DNA of 64,000 nucleotides from Kocuria coralli (lineage in GTDB: Bacteria > Actinomycetota > Actinomycetes > Actinomycetales > Micrococcaceae), in NCBI RefSeq assembly GCF_008831305.1, contig NZ_ML708612.1, positions 174,640 to 238,639 on the forward strand, in the 5' to 3' direction. The notes under the pieces were generated by a model that saw only the letters and a list, made by a program, of their open reading frames with translations, was not told the DNA's origin and made no database searches. The translations under genes and the position numbers were made by a program. Of the stretch, positions 31,641 through 41,174 are shown piece by piece. Each line of letters begins with the position of its first letter. Positions within the stretch are counted from its first letter, which is position 1.

Positions 31641-33113
31641 CTAGTGTTCGCCCCTGATGATCCTGCGCAACCGGTCCACCCGGGCCGCCAGGTCGCGGTC
31701 GTTGCCGTAGCCCGTGGGCCGGTAGTAGTCGCGGCCCACCAGCTCGTCGGGCGGATACTGCTGACGGGCGACGGCGTTGGGGGCGTCGTGCGCGTAGACA
31801 TAGCCCTTGCCGTGCCCCAGCTGGTCGGCGCCCTTGTAGTGGGAGTCGCGCAGGTGCATGGGGACGGGGCCTGCTTTGCCCGCGCGTACGTCGGCGATGG
31901 CTTCGTCGAGGGCCAGGTAGGAGGCGTTGGACTTGGGGGCGGTGGCCAGCAGCGCAGTGGCCTGGGCCAGCGGGATACGCCCCTCGGGCATGCCGATGAG
32001 CTGCACCGCCTGGGCTGCGGCCACCGCGGTCTGCAGCGCCGAGGGGTCGGCCGTTCCGATGTCCTCGGAGGCCGAGATGATCAGGCGCCGGGCGATGAAC
32101 CGGGGGTCCTCGCCGGCTTCGATCATCCGGGCCAGGTAGTGCAGGGCGGCGTCGACATCCGAGCCGCGGATGGACTTGATGAACGCCGAGATGACGTCGT
32201 AGTGCTGATCGCCGTCGCGGTCGTATCGCAGCACCGCCCGGTCCATGGCCTCCGTGGTGTGCTCGACCGTGACCACGGGGGCCTGCTCGGGCGCAGCGGC
32301 ATCGTCCGGCTCGGTCGCAGCGGATGACGGATCGCCGGAGGCCCCCTCGGCTGCCTCCGACAGTGCCACGGCCGCGGCCGCCTCCAGGCCGGTCAGCGCC
32401 TTGCGGGCGTCTCCCCCGCACAGCTCCAGCAGATGCGCCCGGGCAGCGGGGTCCAGCCGTACCTCGCCGTTGAGCCCGCGGGGATCGACGACGGCGCGGT
32501 CGATCAGCGCCCCGATGTCCTCCGTCTCCAGGGGCTTCAGGGTCAGCAGCAGCGAGCGGGAGAGCAACGGGGCGATCACGGAGAACGATGGGTTCTCGGT
32601 GGTGGCCGCCACCAGGACCACCCAGCGGTTCTCCACCCCGGGCAGGAGGGCGTCCTGCTGGGCCTTGGTGAACCGGTGGATCTCGTCCAGGAACAGGACC
32701 GTGGTACGGCCGTGGAGATCCCTGTCGGTGAGCGCCTGGTCCATGACCCGCCGCACGTCCTTGACGCCCGCGGTGATGGCGGACAGTTCCACGAACTTCC
32801 GGTGCGGCCCCCGCGCGATGACGTGCGCGATCGTGGTCTTCCCCGTACCCGGAGGCCCCCACAGCATGATCGAGCTGGGGCCCGCCGGCCCGCGGTCGGC
32901 GCCGGCGAGCACGTGCAGCGGCGAGCCCGGCTTGAGCAGATGGCGCTGGCCGACCACCTCGTCCAGGGTCCTGGGCCGCATCCGGACCGCCAGGGGCGCC
33001 GTGGCCCGTGCCGATGTCGTGACACGGGCCGCCGATGGCACCGGCGCATCCCCCACCGAGGATCGCTCGTCCGGGCGATCGTCCGGGTCCAGGTCGAAAA
33101 GTGAACTGCTCAC
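31641..33113 (-). CDS. rarA: Replication-associated recombination protein A (RarA/MgsA)
   Basis: AAA+ ATPase acting at stalled replication forks. The 490-residue protein has the clamp-loader-like core: [11 protein letters not shown], Walker [10 protein letters not shown] (residues about 85-93), Walker B LFLDEIHR, sensor [12 protein letters not shown], and the C-terminal MgsA domain ([20 protein letters not shown], then [21 protein letters not shown]). A 35-residue acidic Ala/Glu-rich insert follows the AAA lid. The GTG start is only 6 nt after a TAGCCT box, so the transcript is probably leaderless. Confidence 0.95.
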   Translation of the reverse strand: MSSSLFDLDPDDRPDERSSVGDAPVPSAARVTTSARATAPLAVRMRPRTLDEVVGQRHLLKPGSPLHVLAGADRGPAGPSSIMLWGPPGTGKTTIAHVIARGPHRKFVELSAITAGVKDVRRVMDQALTDRDLHGRTTVLFLDEIHRFTKAQQDALLPGVENRWVVLVAATTENPSFSVIAPLLSRSLLLTLKPLETEDIGALIDRAVVDPRGLNGEVRLDPAARAHLLELCGGDARKALTGLEAAAAVALSEAAEGASGDPSSAATEPDDAAAPEQAPVVTVEHTTEAMDRAVLRYDRDGDQHYDVISAFIKSIRGSDVDAALHYLARMIEAGEDPRFIARRLIISASEDIGTADPSALQTAVAAAQAVQLIGMPEGRIPLAQATALLATAPKSNASYLALDEAIADVRAGKAGPVPMHLRDSHYKGADQLGHGKGYVYAHDAPNAVARQQYPPDELVGRDYYRPTGYGNDRDLAARVDRLRRIIRGEH

Positions 33114-33119
33114 CGTCCC

Positions 33120-33125
33120 AGGCTA
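33120..33125 (-). promoter_or_regulatory. -10 box of a likely leaderless rarA transcript
   Basis: TAGCCT on the minus strand, then GGGACG, then the GTG start. A 14-bp perfect palindrome AGCGGGATCCCGCT lies just upstream at 33141-33154. Confidence 0.55.
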
Positions 33126-33210
33126 TCGGCCCGCGCAGACAGCGGGATCCCGCTCCGCTCCCGGGGACGGCCGCCGCGCACCTGGCCGGTCCGTGGCCAC
33201 GGGAAAAACG

Positions 33211-33705
33211 CTACCCCTTGCGGGGCCGGCTCAGCTCGTCGGAGTCCAGGACGATCGTGACCGGACCGTCGTTGACCAGGCTCACCCGCATATCCGCCCC
33301 GAACCGCCCCGTGGGCACCTCGATGCCCAGCTCCCGTAGTCGCCGGACGTACGCCTCGACCAGCGGCTCCGAGACCTCTCCCGGTGCCGCCCGGGACCAC
33401 GAGGGCCGCCGGCCGCGTCTGCAGTCCGCGTACAGGGTGAACTGGCTGACGGCCAGAACGGGCGCACCGGCGTCGAGGCACGAGAGCTCGCCACGGACCG
33501 TGCCGTCGGCCTCGGTGATCTCCAGCAGACGCAGACCCGCCGTCTTGTCCGCGAGCAGCCGGGCGGTGGCCTCGTCGTCACCGTGGGTCACCCCCACGAA
33601 CGCGACCAGGCCGGGCCCCGTGAACTCTCCGGTCACTTCCCGCCGGCCGTCGGCGTCGGGCGCCGTGACCGACGCCCCTTGCACTCTCTGCAGAACGATT
33701 CGCAC
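33211..33705 (-). CDS. dtd: D-aminoacyl-tRNA deacylase
   Basis: Removes D-amino acids, and Gly from tRNA-Ala, after mischarging. The 164-residue protein begins MRIVLQRVQGASVT and has the SQFTLYADCRRGRRPSW motif with the catalytic Thr, and NDGPVTI carrying the Gly-cisPro that rejects L-amino acids. Length is slightly above the usual 145-150 because of a loop near DADGRREVTGE. It lies upstream of rarA on the same strand with a 97-bp gap. Confidence 0.95.
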   Translation of the reverse strand: MRIVLQRVQGASVTAPDADGRREVTGEFTGPGLVAFVGVTHGDDEATARLLADKTAGLRLLEITEADGTVRGELSCLDAGAPVLAVSQFTLYADCRRGRRPSWSRAAPGEVSEPLVEAYVRRLRELGIEVPTGRFGADMRVSLVNDGPVTIVLDSDELSRPRKG

Positions 33706-33782
33706 CCCCGAAGTCCATCACGATTCCTCCCGGGAGGGCTTCATGCCATGCCGCCGATTCCCCGCGACCAGGGAGGACGCCA

Positions 33783-33788
33783 TACCAT
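33783..33788 (+). promoter_or_regulatory. -10 box of a likely leaderless transcript
   Basis: TACCAT, six bases (CCCCCT), then the ATG at 33795. No ribosome binding site is present. Confidence 0.55.
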
Positions 33789-33794
33789 CCCCCT

Positions 33795-34463
33795 ATGACG
33801 CCCCCCGCAACGCGCCCCAGAACCAGCAGTGCCCCCGCCACGGACCCGGCCGCGCCCACGGGTGCATCCTCCAGCCCGATGTCGAGGGCGATCGCGGCCG
33901 TCATGTCACCGGCGGTCCTGGCCGGGGCGGTCCTGATGATCGCCGGCTGGGTCGACAGCCGCGGATGGGGACTGCTGTGGGCGGCCGTGACCGCGGCAGT
34001 CCTGCTGGGCCTGCCCATGGCCGTGCTGATCTACCTGTCCCACCGCGGCGTGGTCGACTCGCGCTACGTCCGCAGACGCGAGCACCGGTTCCCCGTCTAC
34101 GGCTCGGTGAGCGTTCTCATCGTGGCCATGCTGGCCCTGCACTACTTCCTGGGCCCGACGCTCGGCATACCCCTCTCCGTGACGCTCACCGCGATGTTCC
34201 TGCTCCTGGGCGTCGTAATCCTCATGGCGATCACCCTGGTGTGGAAGGTCTCCGCGCACACGGCTATGGCCGCCACCTTCGCGGTCGCCGTGCCCATGCT
34301 GCTGGGCGGCTGGCTCATCGCGGTCACCTGGATCGTGCCCGTGGCGGTGGCGTGGTCGCGGGTACGCACCCGCGACCACACCTACTGGCAGGCCGTGGTC
34401 GGCATCTGGATCGGCCTGCTCATCGGGGGCTTCTACGGCCTGATGTGGCACCTGTGGGTATAA
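33795..34463 (+). CDS. PAP2-like integral membrane protein
   Basis: Predicted multi-pass membrane protein of 222 residues with about six helices after a 28-residue Pro/Ala/Ser-rich N terminus. KVSAHTAMAATFAVAV and SRVRTRDHTYWQAVVG occupy the places of the PSGH and SRxxxxxH motifs of PAP2-type lipid phosphatases, with a HYFLGPTLG segment before them. The first motif departs from consensus (SAH in place of SGH), so activity is uncertain. The start is the ATG directly after a -10 box. It is monocistronic, convergent with aspS, with a shared terminator. Confidence 0.75.
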   Translation: MTPPATRPRTSSAPATDPAAPTGASSSPMSRAIAAVMSPAVLAGAVLMIAGWVDSRGWGLLWAAVTAAVLLGLPMAVLIYLSHRGVVDSRYVRRREHRFPVYGSVSVLIVAMLALHYFLGPTLGIPLSVTLTAMFLLLGVVILMAITLVWKVSAHTAMAATFAVAVPMLLGGWLIAVTWIVPVAVAWSRVRTRDHTYWQAVVGIWIGLLIGGFYGLMWHLWV

Positions 34464-34502
34464 GAACCGCCCGTTGACAGCGAGGCTGTCGACGGGCGGT
34501 TC
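34464..34502. terminator. Bidirectional terminator between the PAP2-like gene and aspS
   Basis: GAACCGCCCGTTGACAG and CTGTCGACGGGCGGTTC pair over 17 bp with one G-T position around a 5-nt loop (CGAGG). It starts one base after the stop codon of the rightward gene and lies 19 bp from the end of aspS. The A and T runs are short (2-3 nt). Confidence 0.8.
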
Positions 34503-34520
34503 GGCCGTGATCGGCGCGGG

Positions 34521-36332
<1,812 letters not shown>

Positions 36333-36355
36333 CTATGAGTTCCTTCATGTCGAGT

Positions 36356-36397
36356 TGATCGTCTTGAACTGATCGTCTTGCACCGATCGTCGGGGGT
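36356..36397 (-). repeat. Three imperfect 14-bp tandem repeats upstream of aspS
   Basis: TGATCGTCTTGAAC, TGATCGTCTTGCAC and a degenerate third copy CGATCGTCGGGGGT. They lie 24-65 nt before the aspS start codon, within the likely leader. They could be a slippage product or binding sites; no known family is recognised. Confidence 0.75.
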
Positions 36398-36583
36398 TGA
36401 GCGCCGGGAGCGCCGGGCCGACGCCGGTCGGATGCGCTCCGCAGCCGGATGCTCGTCGTCGATCCCCGGCCGCCGCCTGTTTCGACGCTGTTTCAACGGG
36501 CCCGAGTCTACAGATCCGTGCGGCCGGGTCCGGTCCCGCCGTGGCCTCCGCCACGAGGACGGCACCACGGCGTGGAGCGGAGG

Positions 36584-37939
36584 TCAGTTCCCCGGGGTAC
36601 CGACCGAGACGGTCAGGTCCTCCTGCGGCGGTGTCCACGTGGCGGGGTCGGCGGGCGCCTGCTCGCCGGAGCGGATGTCCTTGACCTCGTGGACGACGGT
36701 CCCGTCCTCGGCGACCGAGGAGAACCAGACGTACGGGATCCCGCGCCTGTCCGCGTACCTGATCTGCTTGCCGAACTTCGCCGCGCTGGCCGAGACCTCG
36801 CAGGCGATGCCGCGGGAGCGCAGCTGCGCGGCGACGTCCTGGGCCGCCGACCAGGAGTCCTCGTCCACCAGGGAGATCAGCACGGCGGTGGGCACGGCAC
36901 GCGAGGGCACGGCCAGCCCCTGGCTCAGGATCCGGGAGACCAGGCGCGTGACGCCGATCGACAGGCCCACCCCCGGGTAGGTCCTCTTCCCGCTGGAGGC
37001 CAGCGACTCGTAGCGGCCGCCGGAGCAGATCGAGCCGAGCTTCTCGTGGCCGACCAGGACCGTCTCGTACACGGTGCCGGTGTAGTAGTCCAGGCCGCGG
37101 GCGATCGACAGGTCGGCCACCACCGCACCCGGAGCCCGGTGCACGCATTCGGCCATCACCGCGGTCAGCTCCGCCAGTCCCTCGTCCAGCAGCTCGTCCG
37201 AGACGCCCAGCGCCCGGACCTGCTCCGCGAAGGAGGTGTCCTCGCTGCGGATGGCCGCCAGCTCGAGAGCCGATCGCGCCTGCTCCGCGGTGGCCCCCAC
37301 GTTCTCCTGGAGGTTCGCGGCCACGGCGTCCGGGCCGATCTTCTCGAGCTTGTCGATCTCGCGCAGCACGGCGGGCGCGTCGGTCAGCCCGATGCCGCGG
37401 TAGAAGCCCTCGGCCAGCTTGCGGTTGTTGACCCTCAGCTTGAAGTCGGGGATCGGCAGCCCGGACAGGGCGTCGATCATCACCAGGGCCAGTTCGACGT
37501 CGTAGCGGAACGGCAGCGTCCCGTCGCCCACGACGTCGATGTCCGCCTGGGTGAACTCGCGGGCCCGGCCCTCCTGGGGCCGCTCGCCGCGCCACACCTT
37601 CTGGATCTGGTAGCGGCGGAAGGGGAAGGTGAGGTGCCCGGCGTTCTCGACGACGTAGCGGGCGAAGGGCACCGTGAGGTCGAAGTGCAGGGCCAGCCTG
37701 CCCTCCTTGGCCGAGGCCGCGGCCTCCTCGTCCTCCTGGAGGCGGGTGACGGCGTAGACCTCCTTGTCGATCTCGCCCTTGCGCAGCAGCTGGTCGACGG
37801 TCTCCACGGCCCGGGTCTCGATCGAGGAGAAGCCGTGCAACTCGAAGGTCTTCCGCAACGTGTCCAGCACGTGCAACTCCACGAGCCGCTCCTGCGGAAG
37901 CCACTCGGGGAAGCCGGACAGCGAGGTCTTGGAAGCCAT
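36584..37939 (-). CDS. hisS: Histidyl-tRNA synthetase
   Basis: Class II synthetase for tRNA-His. From the ATG at 37939 (GAGGAG upstream) the protein is 451 residues: SGFPEWLPQERL, motif 1, FRRYQIQKVWRGERPQEGRAREF as motif 2, the histidine motif ARGLDYYTGTVYE, and GGRYESL. The C-terminal anticodon domain carries VLISLVDEDSW. The form with HFDLTVPFARYV near residue 90 is typical of actinobacteria. It is divergent from the DUF349 gene. Confidence 0.96.
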   Translation of the reverse strand: MASKTSLSGFPEWLPQERLVELHVLDTLRKTFELHGFSSIETRAVETVDQLLRKGEIDKEVYAVTRLQEDEEAAASAKEGRLALHFDLTVPFARYVVENAGHLTFPFRRYQIQKVWRGERPQEGRAREFTQADIDVVGDGTLPFRYDVELALVMIDALSGLPIPDFKLRVNNRKLAEGFYRGIGLTDAPAVLREIDKLEKIGPDAVAANLQENVGATAEQARSALELAAIRSEDTSFAEQVRALGVSDELLDEGLAELTAVMAECVHRAPGAVVADLSIARGLDYYTGTVYETVLVGHEKLGSICSGGRYESLASSGKRTYPGVGLSIGVTRLVSRILSQGLAVPSRAVPTAVLISLVDEDSWSAAQDVAAQLRSRGIACEVSASAAKFGKQIRYADRRGIPYVWFSSVAEDGTVVHEVKDIRSGEQAPADPATWTPPQEDLTVSVGTPGN

Positions 37940-38250
37940 GGGGCGGTGTCTCCTCATCGAAGGAAGTCAGCGGGGTCGGCGGGCGGCGCGATCACGGTGC
38001 GGACGCGGACGCGCACGGGCCCGGACGAGTACGCAGACCATCCTAGGCCTCGTACTGCCGCTGTCACGGCAGTACCGCGTCCCGACCACCCCGACCGGCC
38101 CGGCCTCGACCTGAACCGACCTCCGCGCCGGGCCCCCGCTACCATGGTCCCCGTACAGTGTCGCGGATCGAGCCGCGGCCCCAGGACCAGCTGCCGAACG
38201 TGCGCCGGGTGACCGGAGGACGGGTCGGCACGAGTGAAAGAGTTTCAGCG
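37940..38250. other. 311-bp divergent intergenic region hisS / DUF349
   Basis: No gene is seen. It carries a good leftward promoter for hisS (38040-38067), and TACCAT at 38141-38146, a possible rightward -10. The frame of the DUF349 gene is open from 38158 but that part has no family similarity. Confidence 0.7.
38040..38067 (-). promoter_or_regulatory. hisS promoter
   Basis: GTGACA, a 16-bp spacer, and TAGGAT on the minus strand. GTGACA differs from TTGACA at one base. The leader would be about 95 nt. Confidence 0.65.
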
Positions 38251-39759
38251 GTGACCGAACGTTTCGAATCCGACGACCAGTCCCAGGCTCAGGTGCCCAC
38301 CCCTGCGGCGGTCAAGCCGACGGGAGTCAAGCCCTCCCCCTTGCAGGCGCCTGCCAAGCCCAAGCCCGCGCCGGGTGCGGCGGCTCCGGCTCCGGCAGCC
38401 CCCGGCTCCACCCCTGCGGCCACGCCCGCCGAGGGTTCGCCGGCCGACGCCCCGGCCGAGTCCTCACCCGGCCCGTCCGCCGCGACCGAGGGGGTCACCG
38501 CGGAGCAGCTCGAAGCGGCCCGTCCCTTCGGCGAGGTCACCGAGGACGGTCACGTCTACGTACTCGTGGGCGGCGAGAAGGTGCTGTGCGGGCAGGTCCC
38601 CGATGTGCCCGCCGACGAGTCGCTGGCCTACTTCGTGAAGAAGTTCGAGGAGGCCCGCACGCTCGTGGACGTGCTCGAACAGCGCGTGGAAGCCGGGACG
38701 GCGTCCTCCGACATGAACCGCAGCGCCGACCACGTGATGGCCGAGCTGGCCAAGCGCAAGCTCGTCGGGGACATCGAGGGCCTCGAAGCGCGCCTGGAGG
38801 CGCTGCGCCCGCGGATCGCCGAACTCGAGGCCGAGCACAAGCGGGCCACCGAAGCCGCCAAGGCCGAGCACTTCGCCCAGCGCGACGCCATCGTCCAGGA
38901 GGCCCAGAAGATCTCCGAGCAGGATCCCCAGAAGATCCACTGGAAGCAGTCCTCGGCCCGCATGGCCGAGTTGTTCGAGCAGTGGAAGGCCCACCAGAAG
39001 TCCGGGATCCGACTGTCCCGCAAGGACGAGGAGGCGTTGTGGAAGAGGTTCCGCAACGCCCGGACCACCTTCGACCGCCATCGCCGCGCGTTCTTCTCGC
39101 ACCTGGACGAGACCAACGCGGAGGCGAAACGGGTCAAGGAGCGGCTGATCGCCGAGGCGGAGGCCCTGCAGAGCTCGACCGACTGGAACGTGACCGCTGG
39201 CAAGTACCGCGACCTCATGGACCGGTGGAAGGCCTCTCCCCGCGCCTCCCGGCGCGACGACGACGCCCTGTGGGCGCGTTTCCGCGCGGCCCAGGACGTC
39301 TTCTTCGATGCCCGCAAGGCGGCCAACGACCAGGTGGAACAGGAGTTCGAGGAGAACCTCAAGCTCAAGCAGGCCCTGATCGAGGAGGCGCGGCAGCTCC
39401 TGCCGGTGACCGACGCCCGGGCCGCCAGGAAGAAGCTCTCGGGTATCCAGGACCGGTGGGACGCCATCGGCAAGGTGCCGCGCGCGCATTTCAAGCGCGT
39501 CGAGAACGACCTGCAGGCCGTGGAGGAAGCCGTCCGGGAGGCCGACTCCGGTACCCGCGCCAAGAAGGTGGCCTCCGAGCCCGAGGTCCGTTCCAACGCC
39601 CTCCTGACTCAGGCGGAGGACAAGGTCACCGAGCTCCAGGCCCAGGTGGCCGATGCCGAGTCCTCCGGCGACTCCGCCCAGGCCAAGAAGCTCCGCGGCG
39701 AGCTGCAGAGCGCCGAGACCATGCGGGACATGATCAAGCGTTCCGCGGCCAGCCTGTAG
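38251..39759 (+). CDS. DUF349 coiled-coil protein
   Basis: Function unknown; DUF349 proteins are predicted helical repeat proteins. I start at the GTG at 38251 (MTERFESDDQ), which fits related N termini and gives 502 residues; an earlier GTG at 38158 is possible. Residues about 10-85 are Pro/Ala-rich and disordered. ARPFGEVTEDGHVYVLVGGE follows, then repeated DUF349 units, each with a W-K/R pattern such as RMAELFEQWKAHQKSG, DLMDRWKASPRASRRDD and KLSGIQDRWDAIGKVPR, and a C-terminal coiled coil. It is divergent from hisS, as in other Micrococcaceae. Confidence 0.88.
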   Translation: MTERFESDDQSQAQVPTPAAVKPTGVKPSPLQAPAKPKPAPGAAAPAPAAPGSTPAATPAEGSPADAPAESSPGPSAATEGVTAEQLEAARPFGEVTEDGHVYVLVGGEKVLCGQVPDVPADESLAYFVKKFEEARTLVDVLEQRVEAGTASSDMNRSADHVMAELAKRKLVGDIEGLEARLEALRPRIAELEAEHKRATEAAKAEHFAQRDAIVQEAQKISEQDPQKIHWKQSSARMAELFEQWKAHQKSGIRLSRKDEEALWKRFRNARTTFDRHRRAFFSHLDETNAEAKRVKERLIAEAEALQSSTDWNVTAGKYRDLMDRWKASPRASRRDDDALWARFRAAQDVFFDARKAANDQVEQEFEENLKLKQALIEEARQLLPVTDARAARKKLSGIQDRWDAIGKVPRAHFKRVENDLQAVEEAVREADSGTRAKKVASEPEVRSNALLTQAEDKVTELQAQVADAESSGDSAQAKKLRGELQSAETMRDMIKRSAASL

Positions 39760-39848
39760 CCGCCCGGCGGGCCGCGAGCCCGGGGGCGCTCATCCACAGA
39801 TGAGCCGCGGCCCTGTCCCTCCGGCAACGAGCGGGGTTCGATGGTCCT

Positions 39849-40562
39849 ATGACCGTCGGACCCCGCTTCGTTCGTCCCGGGGCCTCCTCCGTCCCGCGGC
39901 AGGTGAGCGTTCGCGCCACGGCGATGGCTGCCGGACCGGACGGCAGCCCCGCGGCGCAACCGACGGAGCGCGACCTCTGGATCATCCACCAGCGCGGTGG
40001 CCCCAGTGCGGCGGAGCTGGCCGCCATGACCTACGCCGGAGAGATCCGGCCCCTCCTGGGCCCGGTCCACATCAGCGCCGGGGTCGCCGTGACCCGGCAG
40101 CTGCGCGCGCGGGCGGTCCAGCTCGCCGTCCCGCCCGCTCTGTGGTCGGCGGGGGTGCTGCACCGGCAGACCGCCGCCTGGTTCCTCTCCTGCGCGCCGG
40201 AGCCGGCCCGGCTGCAGTTCATGGTCCACCGTGGCCGCAGGACCACCATGCGGCCCTCCCCGGCCAGTGCGCCGGTTCCCTGGGAGGTACGCCAGCTGGT
40301 CTACCCCGAGCAGGACGTCGACCGATTCTTCGGCGTCGCCGTCACCACCCCGCTGCGCACCGCGGCGGATCTGGCCTGCTGGGATCAACCTCACGGATTC
40401 GCGGCGCTGACCGTGCTGCTCGGCGCGCCCCACCTCACGATCGATCCCGCCGCCGTCGTGCGGCTGCTAAGAGCGGGGCGCCGCATGGCCCAGCGCGAGC
40501 GGGGCGTCATGCGGGTGCGCAAGGCCTGTCGGCACCTCGGCCTGCCCATCCCGACGGTCTGA
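39849..40562 (+). CDS. AbiEi-like protein without nuclease domain
   Basis: Role unknown. The 237-residue protein resembles the AbiEi-type antitoxin/DUF559-associated N-terminal region of actinobacteria: a region starting near ELAAMTYAGEIRPLL, then ALWSAGVLHRQTAAWFL and FFGVAVTTPLRTAADLACW. By eye the last motif lines up with VTGPLETVLQLQPW of the DUF559 protein at 23231. It stops before any DUF559 domain, ending in a basic helix (RRMAQRERGVMRVRKACRHLG). No AbiEii-type toxin gene is adjacent. It follows the DUF349 gene after 89 bp in the same direction. Confidence 0.65.
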   Translation: MTVGPRFVRPGASSVPRQVSVRATAMAAGPDGSPAAQPTERDLWIIHQRGGPSAAELAAMTYAGEIRPLLGPVHISAGVAVTRQLRARAVQLAVPPALWSAGVLHRQTAAWFLSCAPEPARLQFMVHRGRRTTMRPSPASAPVPWEVRQLVYPEQDVDRFFGVAVTTPLRTAADLACWDQPHGFAALTVLLGAPHLTIDPAAVVRLLRAGRRMAQRERGVMRVRKACRHLGLPIPTV

Positions 40563-40590
40563 GCCGGCGGTTCCGGGCCGATCGGCCTTC

Positions 40591-40643
40591 GCAACACGGA
40601 AAAGTGCATATTGCGTGGCGTTCCAGGCACTTTTCCGTGGTGC
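40591..40643. terminator. Long hairpin C between convergent genes
   Basis: Arms of 17 bp (GCAACACGGAAAAGTGC and GCACTTTTCCGTGGTGC) with one mismatch around a 19-nt loop. It lies 28 bp after the AbiEi-like stop and 109 bp from the end of the convergent small gene. The loop contains ATTGCGTGGCG, similar to the inner arm of palindrome A. Confidence 0.7.
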
Positions 40644-40752
40644 AATCACTTGTCCTGCGAGAAGCCCTCAGCTTGGCGGTGCAGGAGCGTGGTCCACCCA
40701 GTTGCTCCGCCACGTCCGAAATGGTCGGGACGAACTCACGTTGGATGTGGTC

Positions 40753-41016
40753 TTACGGGGCAAAAATCAGCAGTACCACGAACAGCAGGGCCACGACGGC
40801 AATGCACAGGACCATCGGAACGAATCGCCGGGACATCCCAGCAGTGATTGCCCCTACTACCGCCAAGGGCACCGAAAGCATCCACCACGGGCTCTGGACC
40901 ACTAGACCGACGCTCAGAACTGCCAGCGCGGCGAGAGTGAAGAGCCATACGATCGCAAGGGACGTTGAACCTTTCGTAGTATCGGGGCGATTTCGATAGT
41001 GAACTTCACCGGACAT
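40753..41016 (-). CDS. Small three-helix membrane protein
   Basis: No family recognised. From the ATG at 41016, with AGGAGA 10 nt upstream, the product is 87 residues: a 20-residue polar N terminus (MSGEVHYRNRPDTTKGS) and three membrane helices (SLAIVWLFTLAALAVLSVGLV, WWMLSVPLAVVGAITAG, and VPMVLCIAVVALLFVVLLIF), ending in AP. The surrounding 600 bp are lower in GC than the rest of the window, suggesting a recent arrival. It lies downstream of relA in the same direction, with a 158-bp gap in which I see nothing. Confidence 0.65.
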   Translation of the reverse strand: MSGEVHYRNRPDTTKGSTSLAIVWLFTLAALAVLSVGLVVQSPWWMLSVPLAVVGAITAGMSRRFVPMVLCIAVVALLFVVLLIFAP

Positions 41017-41174
41017 TGAAATCGATCTCCTGAGCCGGAGCTGGTGCGGCTGGCAACCGACGAGTCCCGGTTCGAGAACGTGACCACGATCGGCGTTGAT
41101 GGGCATGTCGTGAACGGCCCCCGGTTAAATGCCACATCCTTTCCTGTCGAGAACACGGGCTGCACCATCGGACC

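Noticed and set aside
39849..40562. A type IV toxin-antitoxin pair
   Set aside because: Only the AbiEi-like part is present; the neighbours are DUF349 and a small membrane protein, and no AbiEii nucleotidyltransferase motif is nearby.
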